This document shows, one piece after another, positions 1-9,363 of a DNA stretch of 64,000 nucleotides; the stretch's first letter is position 1, and each line of letters starts with the position of its first letter. Position numbers and translations under genes: made by a program. The DNA comes from Aalborgiella sp963841045 (GTDB lineage Bacteria; Pseudomonadota; Gammaproteobacteria; Burkholderiales; Burkholderiaceae_C): assembly GCA_963841045.1 (NCBI GenBank), contig CAWJBD010000003.1, positions 248,001-312,000 of the forward strand, given 5' to 3'. A model generated the notes under the pieces. It was not told the origin of the DNA. It saw only the letters and a program-made list of their open reading frames with translations, and made no database searches.

Positions 1-1372
1 ACAACATCAGATCATGCAGACACAATCCTGGCAGGGCTTCCAGTTGATCGCGTGACCACTTGGTACCTTTAGGCAAAAACCGCTTGTCTTGCGGCAGCAC
101 GGCATCGGCATCTTCTTTGCTGCCCACACGCCAAATCAAACTATCGGTTTTCAAACGCGCGCCATCACAAGTTTCACAAGTCGTGTAACTGCGGTATTTG
201 GACAGCAGCACGCGGATGTGCATCTTGTACGATTTGGTCTCTAAATATTCGAAGAAGCGTTTAACGCCATACCAATGTTGGTTCCACTTTCCATTCCAGT
301 TCGGCGATCCATTGATGACCCAGTGTTTTTGTTCTTCACTTAATTTAGAGTAAGGCGTGTCGCGTGGAATGCCCGCCGCCTCGGCATGGCGCATCAGGTC
401 GTCTTGACACTCTTTCCATGCTGGCGTTTGCATAGGTTTGATAGCACCTGCTCGCAGCGTGAGTTTGTCATTTGGAATAACCAGGCCATAGTCCACACCA
501 ATGACACGACCAAATCCTTTGCATTTTTCACATGCACCTACTGGTGAATTGAATGAAAATGCCGATGGAATAGGGTCGGCGTAGCGTTGGTCGCTCTCAG
601 GGCAGTGCAAACCGGTGGAAAACTTCCACATGATTCCTTCATCACCCGCATAGACATTGACACGGCCTCCGCTACGTTTGAGCGCAACTTCGATGGCTTC
701 AATCACACGCGATTTGTCTACAGCACCAATACGGAAGCGATCTGACACTACATCCAGCAATTTGCGAGGCCCCGTGACAGTTGCAACTTCGCGTTCGGCT
801 TGTACTTTTGTAAAACCGCTGGCAGACAACCACTGCATCACTTCTTCAGCAGTGGTCTGCGCAGGCAGCTCAACGGGAAAAGTCACTGTAAGCCTTGGGT
901 CTTCTCCGATTGATATAGCTCGCTCTTGCATTTGTGCATATATCGATTCGGAAGAATCGTGACGAACGAGCAGTGCTGTGTCGCGGTCATAAAGCTGTGC
1001 AGCACGCGCAAAATACAGTTTCAGATGGTCGTTTAACTCGGTCATCGTACCCACGGTCGAGCGAGAGCTGCGCACAGGGTTGGTCTGATCGATTGCGATA
1101 GCAGGTGGAACACCATCAACACGGTCAACCGCTGGTTTGTCCATGCGGTCCAAAAATTGCCGCGCATAAGCAGAAAAGGTTTCGACGTACCTGCGCTGTC
1201 CTTCAGCGAACAAGGTATCAAACACCAAACTCGACTTACCCGAACCGCTGGGGCCGGTAACAACCGTCAATTCGCCAATGCGGACATCAAGGTCAATATT
1301 CTTAAGATTGTGCTGGCGAGCACCACGGATTCGAATGGTATTTCCTGTATCCTGTCGATTGCTATTGCTCAT
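1..1372 (-). CDS. uvrA: Excinuclease ABC subunit UvrA (N-terminal part, runs off the window)
   Basis: Damage-recognition ATPase of nucleotide excision repair, which loads UvrB on DNA. About 457 N-terminal residues are visible; the reading frame is open to base 1. The start ATG at 1372 gives MSNSNRQDTGN followed by the UvrA opening (RGARQHNLKNI) and a Walker A, GPSGSGKS, near residues 40-47. Further on are AEGQRRYVETFSAYARQF, the RSSRSTVGT signature and the FSFNSP.GAC..C.G.G segment of the first zinc module. The segment KPAVDRVDGVPPAIAIDQT and the single cysteine where E. coli has CxxC are, from memory, more like the long tandem UvrA-like proteins found in some beta/gamma-proteobacteria than canonical E. 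coli UvrA. The missing C-terminus prevents a decision. Confidence 0.93.
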   Translation of the reverse strand, partial: MSNSNRQDTGNTIRIRGARQHNLKNIDLDVRIGELTVVTGPSGSGKSSLVFDTLFAEGQRRYVETFSAYARQFLDRMDKPAVDRVDGVPPAIAIDQTNPVRSSRSTVGTMTELNDHLKLYFARAAQLYDRDTALLVRHDSSESIYAQMQERAISIGEDPRLTVTFPVELPAQTTAEEVMQWLSASGFTKVQAEREVATVTGPRKLLDVVSDRFRIGAVDKSRVIEAIEVALKRSGGRVNVYAGDEGIMWKFSTGLHCPESDQRYADPIPSAFSFNSPVGACEKCKGFGRVIGVDYGLVIPNDKLTLRAGAIKPMQTPAWKECQDDLMRHAEAAGIPRDTPYSKLSEEQKHWVINGSPNWNGKWNQHWYGVKRFFEYLETKSYKMHIRVLLSKYRSYTTCETCDGARLKTDSLIWRVGSKEDADAVLPQDKRFLPKGTKWSRDQLEALPGLCLHDLML

Positions 1373-1437
1373 ATTTGCACTTTAGTAGTAAATAATCTAT
1401 CATGACAGTGGGAAATGAATGAATTGTTAATGACTTT

Positions 1438-1469
1438 GGTTATTTGCCCAAATTCTTTAGCAAATAACC
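1438..1469. promoter_or_regulatory. Inverted repeat between divergent uvrA and a hypothetical gene
   Basis: A perfect 10-bp inverted repeat (GGTTATTTGC / GCAAATAACC) with a 12-base spacer lies in the 195-bp AT-rich gap between two divergently transcribed genes. This is a suitable place for an operator controlling either gene. There is no T-run directly after it, so a terminator is less likely. The binding factor is unknown. Confidence 0.35.
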
Positions 1470-1567
1470 TACAAATTGCTACGATTTGTATTCACTTTAA
1501 ATCGATGAACCCTTTACCAATTTATAGTTGAAACGTTTGCGAAATTTTAAAAAAGCGTGACAAGTAA

Positions 1568-2081
1568 ATGACTCAAAGTAGTTTACAGACGATTTTCAAA
1601 AAAACTGAAAAAGGCATGCTTGCATTGAAAGTGCGAGATCATGCACTCTCGTTTAAGCTGCGCAGTTTGTTGATCATGGTCGATGGCATTAAAACGGTCG
1701 AACAGCTTGGTCAGGTCACCACTTCAGGCGCAGATGTCCAAGAGCATATTGATTTACTGCATGAACAGGAATTTGTACAAGTCATATCCTCACCTGTAGC
1801 TCCCGCTGCTCCTGTGAATACTGTACAACCTAGCGCAAACGTCTGCCACAGTTGCTACTGCACAAACGGCAGCCATGCCGTCGTTGCAAAACGCAATCAA
1901 ACAATCGACGAAAAGCTTGATAGATTTATTAGGTCCAAATTCTGACAGTTTGTGTATGCAACTTGAAAAATGCAAAACTATTGATCAATACAACGAAAGA
2001 ATTTTGGCGTTTCGAAAAGTCATCTCTGGTATGCGCAATGAAACCATTGCAAACGACTTTGTGAAAAACGCTATTTTGTAG
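1568..2081 (+). pseudogene. Conserved hypothetical protein, interrupted by a +1 frameshift
   Basis: Two overlapping open frames make one protein. The first half (from MTQSSLQTIFKKTEKG) covers about 80 plausible residues with a small wHTH-like helical pattern, then turns into low-quality sequence rich in Cys/His after about 1830. The frame one base further on is open through this region and gives QTSATVATAQTAAMPSLQNAI, then a helical tail ending near VKNAIL. I recall similar Burkholderiales proteins as single ORFs of about 160-170 residues, with an N-terminal 'charged start, LRSxLIxVDG' part and a C-terminal helical part, but I cannot name a function. An extra base around 1800-1850 would explain the split. 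Whether it is decay or a sequence error cannot be told here. Confidence 0.55.
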
Positions 2082-2106
2082 TGCCCTGATACAGCAGATG
2101 CACAAT

Positions 2107-2760
2107 CTATCCAGCGCGACCTATCCACCGGTGTTGATCGGCTAGTTTTTTCACATCATTCCATTTGCTGCATTGCGCAGCTACTTTTGGCCAAATTCGT
2201 TGCAAGAGTTCACACTCAGCCAGCGTATCGGCTGCAGCTTGATGGCGCACAGCACAGGTGATACCGAAATAGGTCATCCAATCATCCAATGCACGTGCGC
2301 GAACTTTCTCATAAGTCACCGCACACAGGTGATCAATATCCAGCCAAGAATTGCCTATTTCGGAATTTAAATATTGGCGCTGATGGCGCTTGATCATGGT
2401 TTCATCAAAAGCAGCATGAAATGCCAACAAAGGAGATGAGCCCACAAACTTGTTAAAGGCCAGTAAAGCGACCTTAGGATCCACACCATCTCGCTGTTTT
2501 TGTGTGCCTATGCCATGCAAGAGAATGTTTTCCTTGCTTGATGATTGTTCTTGTTGCAAAACAACTTCAAAACTATCACCTATGTCGATGGTCAAAGATT
2601 TGGCTTTCCAATCCACGCGCATGGCGATTGCAGCAATTGCCAACAGGCTGTCCTTTTGCATGTTGAGGCCACTGGTCTCTACATCCAGCATGATCCAGCG
2701 TGATTCGTCAACTGGTGCAGACTTCCCCAACAAAGAGGTAAAAGAGTCAAGTATTCCCAT
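2107..2760 (-). CDS. DnaQ-like 3'-5' exonuclease
   Basis: A DEDDh-family exonuclease of 217 residues, related to DNA polymerase III epsilon and RNase T. The ExoI motif is LDVETSG with D26 and E28. The ExoII Asp lies in FHAAFDETMI, and the ExoIII motif is RHQAAADTLAE, with the catalytic His and last Asp. The gene lies 3 bases downstream of the cNMP/CBS/DUF294 gene and on the same strand, so it is almost certainly co-transcribed with it. Because it sits with a transporter and a DUF294 protein rather than rnhA, it is probably not the replicative proofreading subunit. Its substrate in this setting is unknown. Confidence 0.85.
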   Translation of the reverse strand: MGILDSFTSLLGKSAPVDESRWIMLDVETSGLNMQKDSLLAIAAIAMRVDWKAKSLTIDIGDSFEVVLQQEQSSSKENILLHGIGTQKQRDGVDPKVALLAFNKFVGSSPLLAFHAAFDETMIKRHQRQYLNSEIGNSWLDIDHLCAVTYEKVRARALDDWMTYFGITCAVRHQAAADTLAECELLQRIWPKVAAQCSKWNDVKKLADQHRWIGRAG

Positions 2761-2763
2761 ACT

Positions 2764-4681
2764 CTATCTTTGATAATCCAATTGCATGCGTTGTTGCAGT
2801 TGGCGAATCACCCGCAAAGTTTCTCGCAAAATTCGCCTATCGATATCGTTCAAATCAGTCACCTTGATGCTGTTGGGATTTGTACTTTGTGTTTGCGTAT
2901 CGACTTCGTCGCCAACTTGCACTCGCAAGCGCAACATTTGCAAAAAGTCGAAACCGCTCACCCAAGCATCATATTCTGTGTCAGCCACTTTCATCAGTGG
3001 CCCTGCAGCTGCCAAACGTTTACAAGTATTCGTTTCTTCTATTCCATGTCCGAGCGCATAAATACGGGCAGCATCAACCACAATCGCAGTAGCTTGCAAC
3101 TTCAAGTCAATCATGCCTTGACTATCGGCGTCAATTGCACCGCGCCAATTGAGCGGAACTTGCCTGGTCAAAGCATTCAATGCCATTTGTTTCATGAAGC
3201 GAGGTGTCTTTTTCGCGTCAAGCACAACAATTTGCCGTAACTCATCGGCCAAATTGGCATCACCAACCAGCGTTCTGAAGTCAAAATAAATGCTGGCATT
3301 CAATAAATCTTCTGGCGAGCCTTGTGAAATCCAATGGTCAAAGCGGGCTTTCCATTCATCCAACGTTAAACAGCAAGCAGCTTCACCTGCCATGATGCCG
3401 CCGTGACAAAGTGGGTAACCACAGGCATCCAAAGCCAAGTTAACGTCATGTGCAAATACTCTGATGTGCTCACGTTGCTCTGCGCTGATGCCATTGGGCA
3501 ATATCAATGCATTGTCTTGATCGGTGGCAATGGTTTGTTCACCTCGGCCTTCGGAGCCTAACGATATCCAACACAATTTAGACACATCCACTTTGTGCTC
3601 TTCGCTTTTGATTTGAATGATTCGTTCGGTCAACACATCATTCAAATGGCTAATCAGCTCGGTCAGCTGCCTCGCCTTAAGACCCTTGACCCAACAAAAC
3701 GCGTGCAAGCTTGCGAATGTCCATTGCCGAGCGCTTCAAAGCTTCAATATCGTTGGCAGCACGAATCGAAGAGCTCACGCCTTTCAAACTTTGCTTTTGC
3801 ATCGCAAACAAATCATGCTCAGAAACCAAACCAACGGCAATGCCATCCTTGGTGACAGGTATGTGACGAATACCGTAGCGCGACATCAAAATGGCAGCAT
3901 CTTGTGCCGTGTGTGTGACAGTCAGCGAACGCACGGGTTGTATCATCACATCTGAAATTGGACGATCAAGTGAGATTTGCGGCAATGTGATGCGCGCAAT
4001 GATGTTGGAACGGGTCAAAATGCCAACAGGTTCACCTGCTGGTGATGTGACCAACATGGAGCCTATGCGTTTTTTCGACATCACCTCTAGCACCTCGCGC
4101 AAAGGTGTGCTGGGTGCGCATTTGATGGGTTCAAACTGAATCAATTCACTCAGTGGTCGTTCGAGTGATTGCTCTGCCATCGAGTTTTCCGAGAAATCTG
4201 CGCGCAAAGCCTTTCGCGACAATTCCAAAAATTTGGCGGTGCGTGTTGTCAAAAATTGTGTGAACACCAAGCTGCGTTGCGCCAGCTCATGCATCGCTGC
4301 TATCGGCAACTGCAGCACAAATGTGTCGCTACTTGAACTGTAGGTAGCAGTCACAGCACGTCCCGCCAACGCAGCGCCGATGGGGAAGATATCGCCAACT
4401 TCATATTCAAATGCACCACCCGCATGCTCTGCCATACCACGAACACCCGTCACCGCGCCTTGGCGAATGTAATAAAGATGTGTGGGGATGCCACTGCTGG
4501 CGTCAAACAACTTTTCATCAGGCGCAAAATAGGCTTGACTTGCATGCGATAGAAAAAAGTCAACATCAGCCGCATTCATTTGTGAGAAAGGCGCATGGCG
4601 AGACAGCTCTTGCCTAAAGTTGGCCAGCAAACTGTTTGATGGTTGCGCTGCGCTCATTTCGCTTACAGGTGCAGTAGACAT
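2764..4681 (-). pseudogene. cNMP-binding/CBS/DUF294 nucleotidyltransferase-like protein, split by a +1 frameshift
   Basis: Domain order: cyclic-nucleotide-binding-like beta barrel (residues about 20-150), two CBS domains (about 165-290), then DUF294 nucleotidyltransferase-like (SLGSEGRGEQTIATDQDNAL) and its helical C-terminal domain. The start ATG at 4681 has AGGA 8 bases upstream. The first frame (CNMP+CBS) stops at 3677 after LLGQGS; the rest continues in the next frame as KGLKARQLTEL. Removing one base at about 3682 (GGG-T-CTT) restores GQGLKARQ and a protein of about 640 residues, the same layout as the intact paralogue at 9683. Proteins of this layout are thought to act as regulators using a nucleotide-transfer domain. 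Here the gene lies between a symporter and an exonuclease. Decay, sequence error and frameshifting on the stop TAA are all possible. Confidence 0.8.
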
Positions 4682-4720
4682 GAACATCCTTTCTGATTCG
4701 TACTTCACTGAAGTTTAGAC

Positions 4721-4754
4721 GAAAAAAAACCCTCGTGACGCATGGTCACGAGGG
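4721..4754 (-). terminator. Rho-independent terminator after the symporter gene
   Basis: A perfect 10-bp stem (CCCTCGTGAC / GTCACGAGGG) with a 5-base loop is followed, on the minus strand, by eight consecutive T. It lies 20 bases after the stop codon of the symporter gene and so separates the transporter transcript from the DUF294/exonuclease genes. Confidence 0.9.
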
Positions 4755-4774
4755 CGATTGACTTACATCAATAC

Positions 4775-6892
4775 TTAGTGTGCTGCGCTACCTTGGCTGG
4801 TTTTGCCATCCAAGCTAGGGAAGCGAACATGCTCCACCAATTCTTGAATGTCTTTACCAGGTGCTTTGGTCAACAAAGACACGATGATAATCACAGCAAA
4901 GCCCAATGGTACGCCAAACAAACCAGCGGAGATTGCAGAAATATCCCACCAAGTATTGGCCTTCAAAATTTCCGGTGTGAGTGGTGATCCACCATGGGTC
5001 AAGCGATACAGCCATGGTTGGGTGGTGATCATGTAGTAGAAGGTGATGCCCAAACCAGCGATCATGCCCAATGAAGCACCCCACTTGTTGGCACGCTTCC
5101 AGAAGATGCCCAAGGTCAATGCTGGGAAGAACGTGGCAGCAGCAAACGAGAACGCAGCAGATACCAAGAACAAAATGTCAGCTGGTTTTTGCGCAGCCAC
5201 GTAAGCAGCACACAAAGCAACAACCAACAACAGAGCTTTTGACACCATCACGCGACGCGCTGTAGATGCATTTGGATCAATCATTTTGTAGTACAAGTCG
5301 TGTGACAAAGCATTTGCAATGGTCAACAACAAGCCGTCAGCTGTAGACAAGGCAGCAGCCAAGCCACCAGCGGCCACCATGCCAGATACCACGTATGGCA
5401 AGCCACCAATTTCAGGCGTAGCCAACACAATGATGTCACCACCAATTGACAATTCAGCCAATTGCAAGATGCCATCTTTATTGATATCAACCACTGACAA
5501 CAATGATTTGTCCACTGTGTTCCAACGTGCAATCCACTCTGGCAATTTATCGAATGGCGTGTTCACCAAAACGGTGTAAACCTCATACTTTGCCAATACA
5601 GCCAATGCAGGTGCAGTGAAGTACAGCAAGAAGATGAAGAACAGAGACCATGCCACAGATTCACGCGCTTCTTTCACAGAAGGTGTGGTGTAGTAACGCA
5701 TCAAAATGTGCGGCAATGCGGCGGTACCAATCATCAAACAGAATACCAAAGCCAAGAAGTTTTTGCGCGCAATGTTTTGTGCGGCTTCATCTTTACCTGG
5801 GAATGGTTGTGCATGGCGAATTGGCGGATTTGCTTTAGCAGCGTTAGCGCCACGAGCCAAGTTATAAGTAACAGCTGCTTTAGTCTCATCAGTTGGTAGT
5901 GCAGCCAGCGCTGCTTCAGCCGCTTTGATTGCAACCACAGAACCGTTATTGGCTTTCAAGTCTTCCAAAACTTTCTCAGCAGCTGCTTTGTCAGCGGCCA
6001 TGGCTGCTGGAACATCCTTTAACTTTGCAGCGGCCGCATCAGCACGTTGCTTATAAATAGCACGCACCTCAATTTCTTTAGGGTCTTTTAATATCTGCTC
6101 TTCTTTGGCCGTGACTTTTTCCAAAGTGTAGCCATAGACTGCTTGTGGAATTGGATTGCCTGTGTGCTTAATAGACAACCAAACCACTGGTAACAAGTAT
6201 GCAATGATCAAAATCACGTACTGCGCCACTTGAGTCCAAGTCACCGCACGCATACCGCCCAAGAACGAGCAAACCAAGATACCAGCCAAGCCAGCGAAAA
6301 TACCCACTTCAAAAGCCAAGCCGGTTAAACGAGAAGTGATCAAGCCCACGCCGTAAATTTGTGCCACAACGTATGTGAATGAGCACAAGATTGCGCCAAC
6401 AATACCGATGAAACGGGGTAAATTGCCTTCGAAACGAGCACCCAAGAAGTCAGGAATGGTGAACTGGCCAAACTTACGCAAGTAAGGTGCCAAGAACAAA
6501 GCCACCAAGCAATAGCCACCGGTCCAACCCAAGATGAACGCCAAGCCACCAAAGCCTGTCAGGTACAAAGTACCTGCCATACCGATGAAGGACGCAGCAG
6601 ACATCCAGTCAGCGCCAGTCGCCATACCGTTGTACATCGCCGGAACGCGACGACCGGCAACGTAGTATTCAGCCGCGTCGTTGGTACGGCTCATCACACC
6701 GATACCGGCGTACAGCAACACAGTAGCTGCTAAGAACAAATAGCCAATCCACGCACGTGGGAGACCCATTTGTTCCAGAATAGCCAAAATAATCACAAAC
6801 GTAATAAAGCCGCCTGTGTACCATGTGTAGACCTTGTTCAGGCCCTTTTTAAAGTCGCTTTGCGACTGGTTTTCACCACCAAACATTCCCAT
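4775..6892 (-). CDS. Sodium:solute symporter, acetate-permease type (long form)
   Basis: Inner-membrane SSS-family transporter of 705 residues, in the ActP-like / VC_2705 branch usually annotated as cation:acetate symporter. The family signatures NGMATGADWMSAASFIGMAG and GGLAAALSTADGLLL are clear, and about 13 hydrophobic segments are visible. Compared with the 601-residue paralogue at 14509 it carries an extra hydrophilic stretch of about 110 residues (about 250-370), rich in Ala, Lys and Glu, between two membrane helices. A later loop has an EF-hand-like D-x-N-x-D-G segment (VDINKDGILQL). The DUF4212 small subunit starts just upstream with a 2-base gap. The substrate is probably acetate or another short carboxylate, but it cannot be read from the sequence. 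Confidence 0.87.
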   Translation of the reverse strand: MGMFGGENQSQSDFKKGLNKVYTWYTGGFITFVIILAILEQMGLPRAWIGYLFLAATVLLYAGIGVMSRTNDAAEYYVAGRRVPAMYNGMATGADWMSAASFIGMAGTLYLTGFGGLAFILGWTGGYCLVALFLAPYLRKFGQFTIPDFLGARFEGNLPRFIGIVGAILCSFTYVVAQIYGVGLITSRLTGLAFEVGIFAGLAGILVCSFLGGMRAVTWTQVAQYVILIIAYLLPVVWLSIKHTGNPIPQAVYGYTLEKVTAKEEQILKDPKEIEVRAIYKQRADAAAAKLKDVPAAMAADKAAAEKVLEDLKANNGSVVAIKAAEAALAALPTDETKAAVTYNLARGANAAKANPPIRHAQPFPGKDEAAQNIARKNFLALVFCLMIGTAALPHILMRYYTTPSVKEARESVAWSLFFIFLLYFTAPALAVLAKYEVYTVLVNTPFDKLPEWIARWNTVDKSLLSVVDINKDGILQLAELSIGGDIIVLATPEIGGLPYVVSGMVAAGGLAAALSTADGLLLTIANALSHDLYYKMIDPNASTARRVMVSKALLLVVALCAAYVAAQKPADILFLVSAAFSFAAATFFPALTLGIFWKRANKWGASLGMIAGLGITFYYMITTQPWLYRLTHGGSPLTPEILKANTWWDISAISAGLFGVPLGFAVIIIVSLLTKAPGKDIQELVEHVRFPSLDGKTSQGSAAH

Positions 6893-6894
6893 TT

Positions 6895-7152
6895 TTATTC
6901 TCCTTCGGCAACGCCGTATTCGTTGTCAAGTTTGTTCATGTAGTGCTGGTAGTACCAAATGATCAGGCAGTAAACCACCAGAGCACCTTGCGCTGCCACC
7001 CAAAACGAGAATGGCCAGCCAAAAAAGCTGAATGTCAATTCTCTAGCGAAATAAATCACCACGAAGGTGACAAAGAACCATACGCCCAGCAATAAGGCCG
7101 TGATTCGCAGATTTTTGCTCCAGTATTCCTGGTGCTTTGCAGTAAGTTGCAT
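6895..7152 (-). CDS. DUF4212 small membrane subunit of the symporter
   Basis: An 85-residue protein with two membrane helices (about 20-40 and 50-70), matching the DUF4212 family that is nearly always encoded next to SSS symporters of the VC_2705 type. Typical features are LLGVWFFVTFVVIYFARE and FPFSFWVAAQGALVVYCLIIWYY-like text. I chose the ATG at 7152 (MQLTAKHQEYW) because GAGAGGAG lies just upstream; a longer frame to 7194 has no such site. It is the first gene of the transporter operon. Confidence 0.85.
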   Translation of the reverse strand: MQLTAKHQEYWSKNLRITALLLGVWFFVTFVVIYFARELTFSFFGWPFSFWVAAQGALVVYCLIIWYYQHYMNKLDNEYGVAEGE

Positions 7153-7189
7153 ACTTGCTCCTCTCTTTTCATTTATGTAAATGCATTTT

Positions 7190-7230
7190 GTCATTTGGAT
7201 TTGCGTCGGTTAAACCCAAAACCAAATGAC
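7190..7230. promoter_or_regulatory. Inverted repeat in the leader of the DUF4212/symporter operon
   Basis: GTCATTTGG and CCAAATGAC form a 9-bp perfect inverted repeat 23 bases apart, about 40-80 bases before the start codon of the small subunit. It could be an operator or a leader hairpin. The rest of the 7195-7389 gap is pyrimidine-rich on the plus strand, including runs of C that on the transcribed strand give three or four close G-runs. Confidence 0.3.
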
Positions 7231-7389
7231 AAGTGAAATAGACTGCTTAAATCTATAACACTGATGCGCCTATTAACTCTATCTCAACACTATCTCTTAA
7301 CTCAAAAACTCTCTACCTAACTCTGACTATCCGTTTTACTTTCTTCTAACCCCGCTGTCCCCCTACCCAACCTCAAAACCTGATTCAAA

Positions 7390-7974
7390 TTAAATGGATA
7401 CTTGCAAACCTGTTTCGCGCTCTAACTGTGCGGCCACTTTGGGCTCAAACCCTTTTAAGCGACGAATCACTTGGCGTGCTTCGTCAGGCTGCTCCAGCAA
7501 CATGTGCACGCGTGCCATTTGGTACCATGCAAATGGGCTCATGGGTTGCAAATCGGTGTTGCGCTTGAGTGCTACCAAGGCTTCTTCAAAGCGTTTTTGG
7601 CGAATCAAGACCAAACCCAAACCATACCAAGCACGGTCCATTTTTTCTTCAATCGCAATGGCGGCACGGAATTCTTGCTCGGCTTCTTCTAAGCGACCCA
7701 GAATTTCGCAGGTATAGGCCAGGTTGAAATGTGAATTTGACTTCTCAGGCGCTAAGGCCAAAGCTTTTTCGAAGTAGGGAAGCGCCTGTGCGGGGTGGCC
7801 AGTTGTCAAAGCGTCGTAACCCAAGCTGTTAAGCGCATGCACATCCTCTGGGGAGCGCGCCAAGATTTCACGAAACACATCTGCAGCTTGCGTTCGCATA
7901 CCAAAAAACAAAAAGCCTTTGGCTCTCCAGCGCAACAAAAATCCGTCTAATTTACTCAATGCTGGTGCGGACAT
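7390..7974 (-). CDS. Tetratricopeptide repeat protein
   Basis: About 194 residues with at least four TPR units, for example ALNSLGYDALTTGHPAQAL, SHFNLAYTCEILGRLEEAE, RAWYGLGLVLIRQKRFEEAL and FAWYQMARVHMLLEQPDEA. These units bind peptides or partner proteins, and no enzyme domain is present. Two starts are possible: the ATG at 7974 (MSAPALSKL, preceded by GGGAAA), used here, and the ATG at 8016, which overlaps the stop of the upstream gene as ATGA and would allow translational coupling. The upstream YggT-like membrane gene is on the same strand. The partner is unknown. Confidence 0.8.
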   Translation of the reverse strand: MSAPALSKLDGFLLRWRAKGFLFFGMRTQAADVFREILARSPEDVHALNSLGYDALTTGHPAQALPYFEKALALAPEKSNSHFNLAYTCEILGRLEEAEQEFRAAIAIEEKMDRAWYGLGLVLIRQKRFEEALVALKRNTDLQPMSPFAWYQMARVHMLLEQPDEARQVIRRLKGFEPKVAAQLERETGLQVSI

Positions 7975-8012
7975 GTTGTTTCCCGATATAAATTTGGAAG
8001 TGTCAGTCGAGT

Positions 8013-8309
8013 TCATTGACATATGCTGGCTCCAGCTTGTACGCACAATTCGATCTTTTGTTTCACCACAATAACCCAAGCAATGATCAACCAACTTGCT
8101 GTGGCCAAGGGGATGTGTTGGTCTAATATAAATTTAGGGCTCAATTTGCGTGTGATATACAAGGCAGGCTTGGCAGCAATGTCCAAGAGTTGCCAAAAAA
8201 TGTTTGTTGATTTTTTTGCGCCTGCCAACAAACCCAATATGAACCGGCCGACGATGAACATCAGAGAAAGTTCTATTAGGCTTTTTAATATCACGATAAA
8301 CAACAGCAT
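8013..8309 (-). CDS. Small integral membrane protein (YggT-like)
   Basis: A protein of about 98 residues with hydrophobic helices at the N-terminus (MLLFIVILKSLIELSLMFIVG) and near the C-terminus (TASWLIIAWVIVV), with FDIA/KPAL.ITRKLSP-like text between. The pattern recalls a Burkholderiales YggT-like family found next to TPR genes; I do not know its function. The frame could begin at a TTG at 8375, but the ATG at 8309 starts directly at the hydrophobic segment. Its stop overlaps a possible ATG of the TPR gene (ATGA), which suggests one operon. Confidence 0.6.
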   Translation of the reverse strand: MLLFIVILKSLIELSLMFIVGRFILGLLAGAKKSTNIFWQLLDIAAKPALYITRKLSPKFILDQHIPLATASWLIIAWVIVVKQKIELCVQAGASICQ

Positions 8310-8408
8310 AAGAATTGAATTATTTTTAAGTTTCCCGAATGAAGCTTTGCTCAATGTCGTTCTCGATGCTGACAATTTTCTGACAAATGAAGATTTGTCT
8401 AGTGTAAA

Positions 8409-8422
8409 AAGGGTAATCCCTT
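8409..8422. promoter_or_regulatory. Palindromic motif AAGGG-TAAT-CCCTT
   Basis: A 14-bp palindrome-like site upstream of the YggT-like/TPR genes. Nearly the same site (TAGGG-TAAT-CCCTA) occurs at 16728 upstream of the other DUF4212/symporter pair. Two occurrences in upstream regions of the same neighbourhood suggest a shared regulator site. The regulator is not identified. Confidence 0.35.
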
Positions 8423-8471
8423 AGACTTAATTTACTGAACATCAATGTCTCGATAAAACCTTATACGTGTA

Positions 8472-9363
8472 TTAAATATTTCTATACTTTTCTTCAGCTA
8501 TCCACTCTGACGCTTTTTCCGACATCATCAGGACTGGTGAATTTGTATTCCCACTTGTATTGACTGGCATCTACTATGCGCAGACCATTAATACCATGTA
8601 CTTTTAGACGTGAATCGACAACAGACTATTTAACTTGTAACAAACCCATTTTGGCAGTTCCTACTGGATGGAAAATAGTTGTAGCTATATTTCTGGCTAA
8701 ATCAACGAATTCCTCGTCTGTCTGAAATTTTGAATCGGGTTTGTATTCTTCAGGTTGATATGCGCAAGTGCACTTTGCGCAACAATTTTGCGTGTCATGC
8801 GCAAAGATTCGACAGTAATTTGCCGGCCATATTCGGTACTGAGGTAGTTGGTAACAATATTCGGCGCATCCTTGAAATTTCCACTTTTTGAATGCACATG
8901 ATCTCTGCAGGTTGGATTCAAATTGCAAACACTTGCCATGAATGCAGGAAAATCATGCAATGGCTCTCCAAAAGCATTTAAGATGAGTGGTTGCACACGG
9001 TATTGAATGTTCAGATATTACTGATTTGGCGAACTTCTTGTGAAAGCACCTAATTGCGATGGCGCCTTGCTTAAAGGGCCAGTTTGTTTGAACGCATACT
9101 CGACTGCAATCTTAGTTTTGACCATAAGCTTTTGGCTTTTGTATTTAAGCTGATGTCTTTACCGTTTGGGGACTTTATTTTGTAGACGCTGCGAAATTGC
9201 AAGTGACCTTGCAAATTTTCGCCAACGCCTGATAACTCGTGTACGACATGAATACCAGGTGGTTGCAAAACTTCTCTAGACTCGGTTCCTGACAGCTGTA
9301 ATATTTTTGGTGTTCCTATAGAACCGGCAGACAAAATCAAATGGTTAGCGGGTTGTAGTGAAG
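8472..9363 (-). pseudogene. GMC-family oxidoreductase (choline dehydrogenase-like), degraded
   Basis: Pieces of one GMC flavoprotein lie in order but in different frames. LSAGSIGTPKILQLSG with the ELSGVGENLQGHLQ segment comes first (about 9340-9150). Next is LNPTCRDHVHSKSGNF with a NYLSTEYGRQ segment (about 8930-8780), then IATTIFHPVGTAKMG (about 8690-8640), and finally HGINGLRIVDAS and GNTNSPVLMMSEKASE ending at 8472. The FAD-binding N-terminal half is absent; its place is taken by an IS4-type transposase remnant directly upstream. Several frameshifts and gaps mean the gene cannot make an active enzyme. Confidence 0.85.

Noticed and set aside
2107..2760. Replicative DNA polymerase III epsilon (dnaQ)
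   Set aside because: The catalytic family fits, but the gene sits in a transporter/DUF294 module, not with rnhA, and lacks the usual dnaQ context.
7340..7372. G-quadruplex in the leader before the DUF4212 gene
   Set aside because: Three G-runs on the minus strand are clear but the fourth is only a GG pair; too weak to list as a feature.
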